This document shows, piece by piece, positions 5,978 to 7,487 of a stretch of DNA of 7,487 nucleotides (its first letter is position 1; every line of letters starts with the position of its first letter). Source of the stretch: Hyphomonadaceae bacterium (GTDB lineage: Bacteria > Pseudomonadota > Alphaproteobacteria > Caulobacterales > Aquidulcibacteraceae); assembly GCA_016791325.1 (NCBI GenBank), contig JAEUMU010000108.1, positions 1 through 7,487 on the forward strand. The letters are read 5' to 3'. The notes below the pieces were generated by a model that was not told the DNA's origin, made no database searches, and was given only the letters and a program-made list of their open reading frames with translations. The position numbers and the translations under genes were made by a program.

Positions 5978-6595
5978 TTACGAAGCGTAGTATTCGACGA
6001 CGAGGTTCGGCTCCATCTGCACCGGATACGGCACATCAGCCAGCGTCGGCACGCGCACGAACCGCGCCGCCATCGCCTTGGGATCGACCTCGACATAATC
6101 TGGCGTGTCGCGTTCGCCGCTCTGCAGCGCCTCCAGCACGATCGCCATCGACTTCGCTTTGTCGCGTACTTCGATCAGATCGCCGGCCTTCACCAGATAG
6201 GACGGGATGGTCACGCGGCGGCCGTTCACTTTGACGTGGCCATGGTTCACGAACTGCCGCGCGGCAAACACGGTGGGCGCGAACTTGGCGCGATAGACCA
6301 GCGCGTCCAGGCGGCTCTCCAGCAGGCCGATCAGGTTTTCGGCCGTGTTGCCTTTGCGGCGCGCCGCTTCTTCGTAGGTCTTGCGGAACTGCTTCTCGGT
6401 GATGTTGCCGTAGTAGAGGCGCAGCTTCTGCTTGGCCACGAGTTGGAGGCCAAAGTCAGAGGTCTTGCCCTTGCGGCGCTGGCCGTGCTGGCCCGGACCG
6501 TACTGGCGCTTGTTGACCGGAGATTTCGGACGGCCCCAGAGGTTTTGCCCAAACCGGCGGTCCGACTTGTATTTCGCTTGAATACGCTTCGTCAT
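5978..6595 (-). CDS. rpsD: 30S ribosomal protein S4
   Basis: Ribosomal protein S4, a primary 16S rRNA binding protein that starts assembly of the small-subunit body; in E. coli it also represses its own operon's translation. The 205-residue length is normal. The N-terminal part has the basic assembly segment ([20 protein letters not shown], then [21 protein letters not shown] at 29-49), and [13 protein letters not shown] follows at 58-70. The S4 RNA-binding signature runs from about residue 88 to 125 ([15 protein letters not shown], then [11 protein letters not shown]). The C-terminus ends in the typical [10 protein letters not shown]. There is no zinc-binding cysteine set, so it is the Cys-free form. 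The start is fixed by an in-frame TAG only two codons upstream (6599-6601). The gene stands alone here, away from an S13-S11 operon, as in many alphaproteobacteria. Confidence 0.98.
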   Translation of the reverse strand: MTKRIQAKYKSDRRFGQNLWGRPKSPVNKRQYGPGQHGQRRKGKTSDFGLQLVAKQKLRLYYGNITEKQFRKTYEEAARRKGNTAENLIGLLESRLDALVYRAKFAPTVFAARQFVNHGHVKVNGRRVTIPSYLVKAGDLIEVRDKAKSMAIVLEALQSGERDTPDYVEVDPKAMAARFVRVPTLADVPYPVQMEPNLVVEYYAS

Positions 6596-6689
6596 GCGCT
6601 ATGCGCGCCTTCTTCCGTGACGGGGCCCGGCAGCCTCCCAATGAGGCCGCGACTGCCCTGGCGGTTCGCCCGTCGCCCAGCATGATCCG

Positions 6690-6709
6690 GCGCCGGAACG
6701 AGCCGGCGC
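6690..6709. repeat. GC-rich hairpin upstream of rpsD
   Basis: GCGCCGG, loop AACGAG, then CCGGCGC is a perfect seven-pair stem in the gap between the NTF2-like gene and rpsD. No T-run follows on either strand. It would lie near the 5' end of an rpsD leader if the promoter at 6724-6752 is real, or in the 3' end of the upstream gene's mRNA. Confidence 0.5.
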
Positions 6710-6723
6710 GCGGGAAAGCGGGG

Positions 6724-6752
6724 CTTTTGGCGGAAGCAGCCGGCGAAGTCAA
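6724..6752 (-). promoter_or_regulatory. Candidate rpsD promoter
   Basis: On the minus strand TTGACT (6747-6752) is followed by 17 bases and CAAAAG (6724-6729), a weak -10. The -35 includes the TGA stop codon of the upstream NTF2-like gene. A start near 6717 would give a leader of about 120 bases. Confidence 0.27.
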
Positions 6753-7487
6753 TTCGGCGGTGGCGCCAACCAGGGGCTCAGCTGGTCGTAAACGATACGC
6801 CACCCCTGCCCCTGGTGCTGCCAGATGCGCGCGAACACCCCGCGCCGCTCTTGCCCGTCCACTGTCCAATGCGCTTCACCAAGCGTGAAGGCGAGGTCTC
6901 CCGCCGCCGAGGCCTCGGTGCGCATCAGGGTGAAGCGCAGATCCGGCGCGGGCAGCATGAAGGCGGCAGGCGCCGCCGCGCCGGCTGCGCGCGGTGTGCG
7001 CGGGCGGTAAACCTGCGCATCCGTCGCAAGGCGCCGGCTGAGCGCGGCCGGGCCCTCCTGCTCGAGCGCCGCCACCGCCGCTACCGCGGCTGCGGCGCTT
7101 CCCGCCCCGCCAACCGCCGGGGCAAGCTGGGGAACATGGGCTGGGTCGGCGCTCTGCGTATCGGGCCGTGGCCCCGGCCCGCCATCCCAAATCCAACGCC
7201 AGGCGCCGTCAGGCTGGCGCCGCCACACGGTAAAATATTGCCCCCGCATCGTTTGGCCGCCATCGACGCTGAAGGGGCCGGTTGTGAAACCGAACTCCCC
7301 CGACCGCGCGATGCCCGCAAACGCGGGCGCCCAAGCCAACGAGCGCACCCCATCATCCGGCAGCGCCGCCAGCGCCTCGGGCGCGCTGTCAAGATTGCCG
7401 AATTGCCCGTCCGGCGCAGCGTACACACGGAACGCGGGTATCCACCCCACCTCCGCGGCGCGCGCCGCGAACGCCCGCTCGGCGTCG
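6749..7487 (-). CDS. Tandem NTF2/SnoaL-like (DUF4440-type) protein, N-terminus outside window
   Basis: The open frame continues without a stop to the right edge, and the residues before an internal GTG (7448-7450) still look like the family: DAERAFAARAAEVGW fits the DUF4440 opening helix. The true start is therefore outside the window, and 245 residues are visible. The first NTF2-like unit contains IPAFRVYA, then SGEFGFTTGPFSVDGG, GQYFTVWRRQPDGAWRWIWDGG. After an Ala-rich linker (AGSAAAAVAAVAALEQEG), a second unit repeats the plan: LSRRLATDAQVYRP, then GDLAFTLGEAHWTVDG and FARIWQHQGQGWRIVYDQLSPW. Such folds serve as small-molecule binding domains or enzymes, often secreted; no catalytic residues can be assigned here, and a signal peptide cannot be checked because the N-terminus is missing. 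It lies upstream of rpsD on the same strand. Confidence 0.8.
   Translation of the reverse strand, partial: DAERAFAARAAEVGWIPAFRVYAAPDGQFGNLDSAPEALAALPDDGVRSLAWAPAFAGIARSGEFGFTTGPFSVDGGQTMRGQYFTVWRRQPDGAWRWIWDGGPGPRPDTQSADPAHVPQLAPAVGGAGSAAAAVAAVAALEQEGPAALSRRLATDAQVYRPRTPRAAGAAAPAAFMLPAPDLRFTLMRTEASAAGDLAFTLGEAHWTVDGQERRGVFARIWQHQGQGWRIVYDQLSPWLAPPPN

Noticed and set aside
5954..6685. Plus-strand open frame of 243 codons
   Set aside because: It is antisense to rpsD, one of the most confidently recognised genes here.
7448..7450. GTG as the start of the NTF2-like gene
   Set aside because: The frame stays open to the window edge and the residues upstream match the family's opening helix, so the GTG is an internal valine.

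Overview
The window is GC-rich (strong G/C bias at third codon positions) and carries bacterial housekeeping and envelope genes. Gene content suggests an alphaproteobacterium, plausibly near Caulobacterales/Hyphomonadaceae: a four-gene exbB-exbD-exbD-tonB cluster, an adjacent bolA-grxD pair, a class III-type PPK2 and a tandem NTF2-like protein. The taxonomic placement is inference from gene style only. I see no insertion sequence, phage gene, CRISPR array, tRNA or rRNA.

Layout, left to right. Positions 1-2340 (minus strand) hold a TonB energy-transduction operon read exbB, exbD (copy A), exbD (copy B), tonB. The tonB gene runs off the left edge. Its products form the inner-membrane proton-driven motor (ExbB/ExbD) and the periplasm-spanning arm (TonB) that powers outer-membrane receptors. 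Positions 2341-2780 contain no gene; they separate the exbB operon from the divergent bolA-grxD pair and hold a candidate exbB promoter, two adjacent hairpins and a small palindrome. Positions 2781-3387 (plus) are bolA and the monothiol glutaredoxin gene grxD, whose products typically act together in iron-sulfur and iron-status handling. Positions 3384-4364 (minus) are an HtrA-like trypsin/PDZ protease without an export signal, sharing stop-codon bases with grxD. Positions 4444-5091 (plus) are a DUF502 membrane protein, convergent with and overlapping a polyphosphate kinase 2 gene (5078-5896, minus). A strong intrinsic terminator (5926-5955) separates ppk2 from rpsD, ribosomal protein S4 (5978-6595, minus). 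The right end (6749-7487, minus) is the 3' part of a gene for a tandem NTF2/SnoaL-like (DUF4440-type) protein whose start lies outside the window.

No obviously new multi-gene system is visible. The points most worth a second look are an ExbB whose third membrane helix has Gly where the E. coli protein has its essential Glu176, an HtrA-like protease with no signal peptide, the structured leader of the exbB operon, and convergent gene pairs whose 3' ends overlap.
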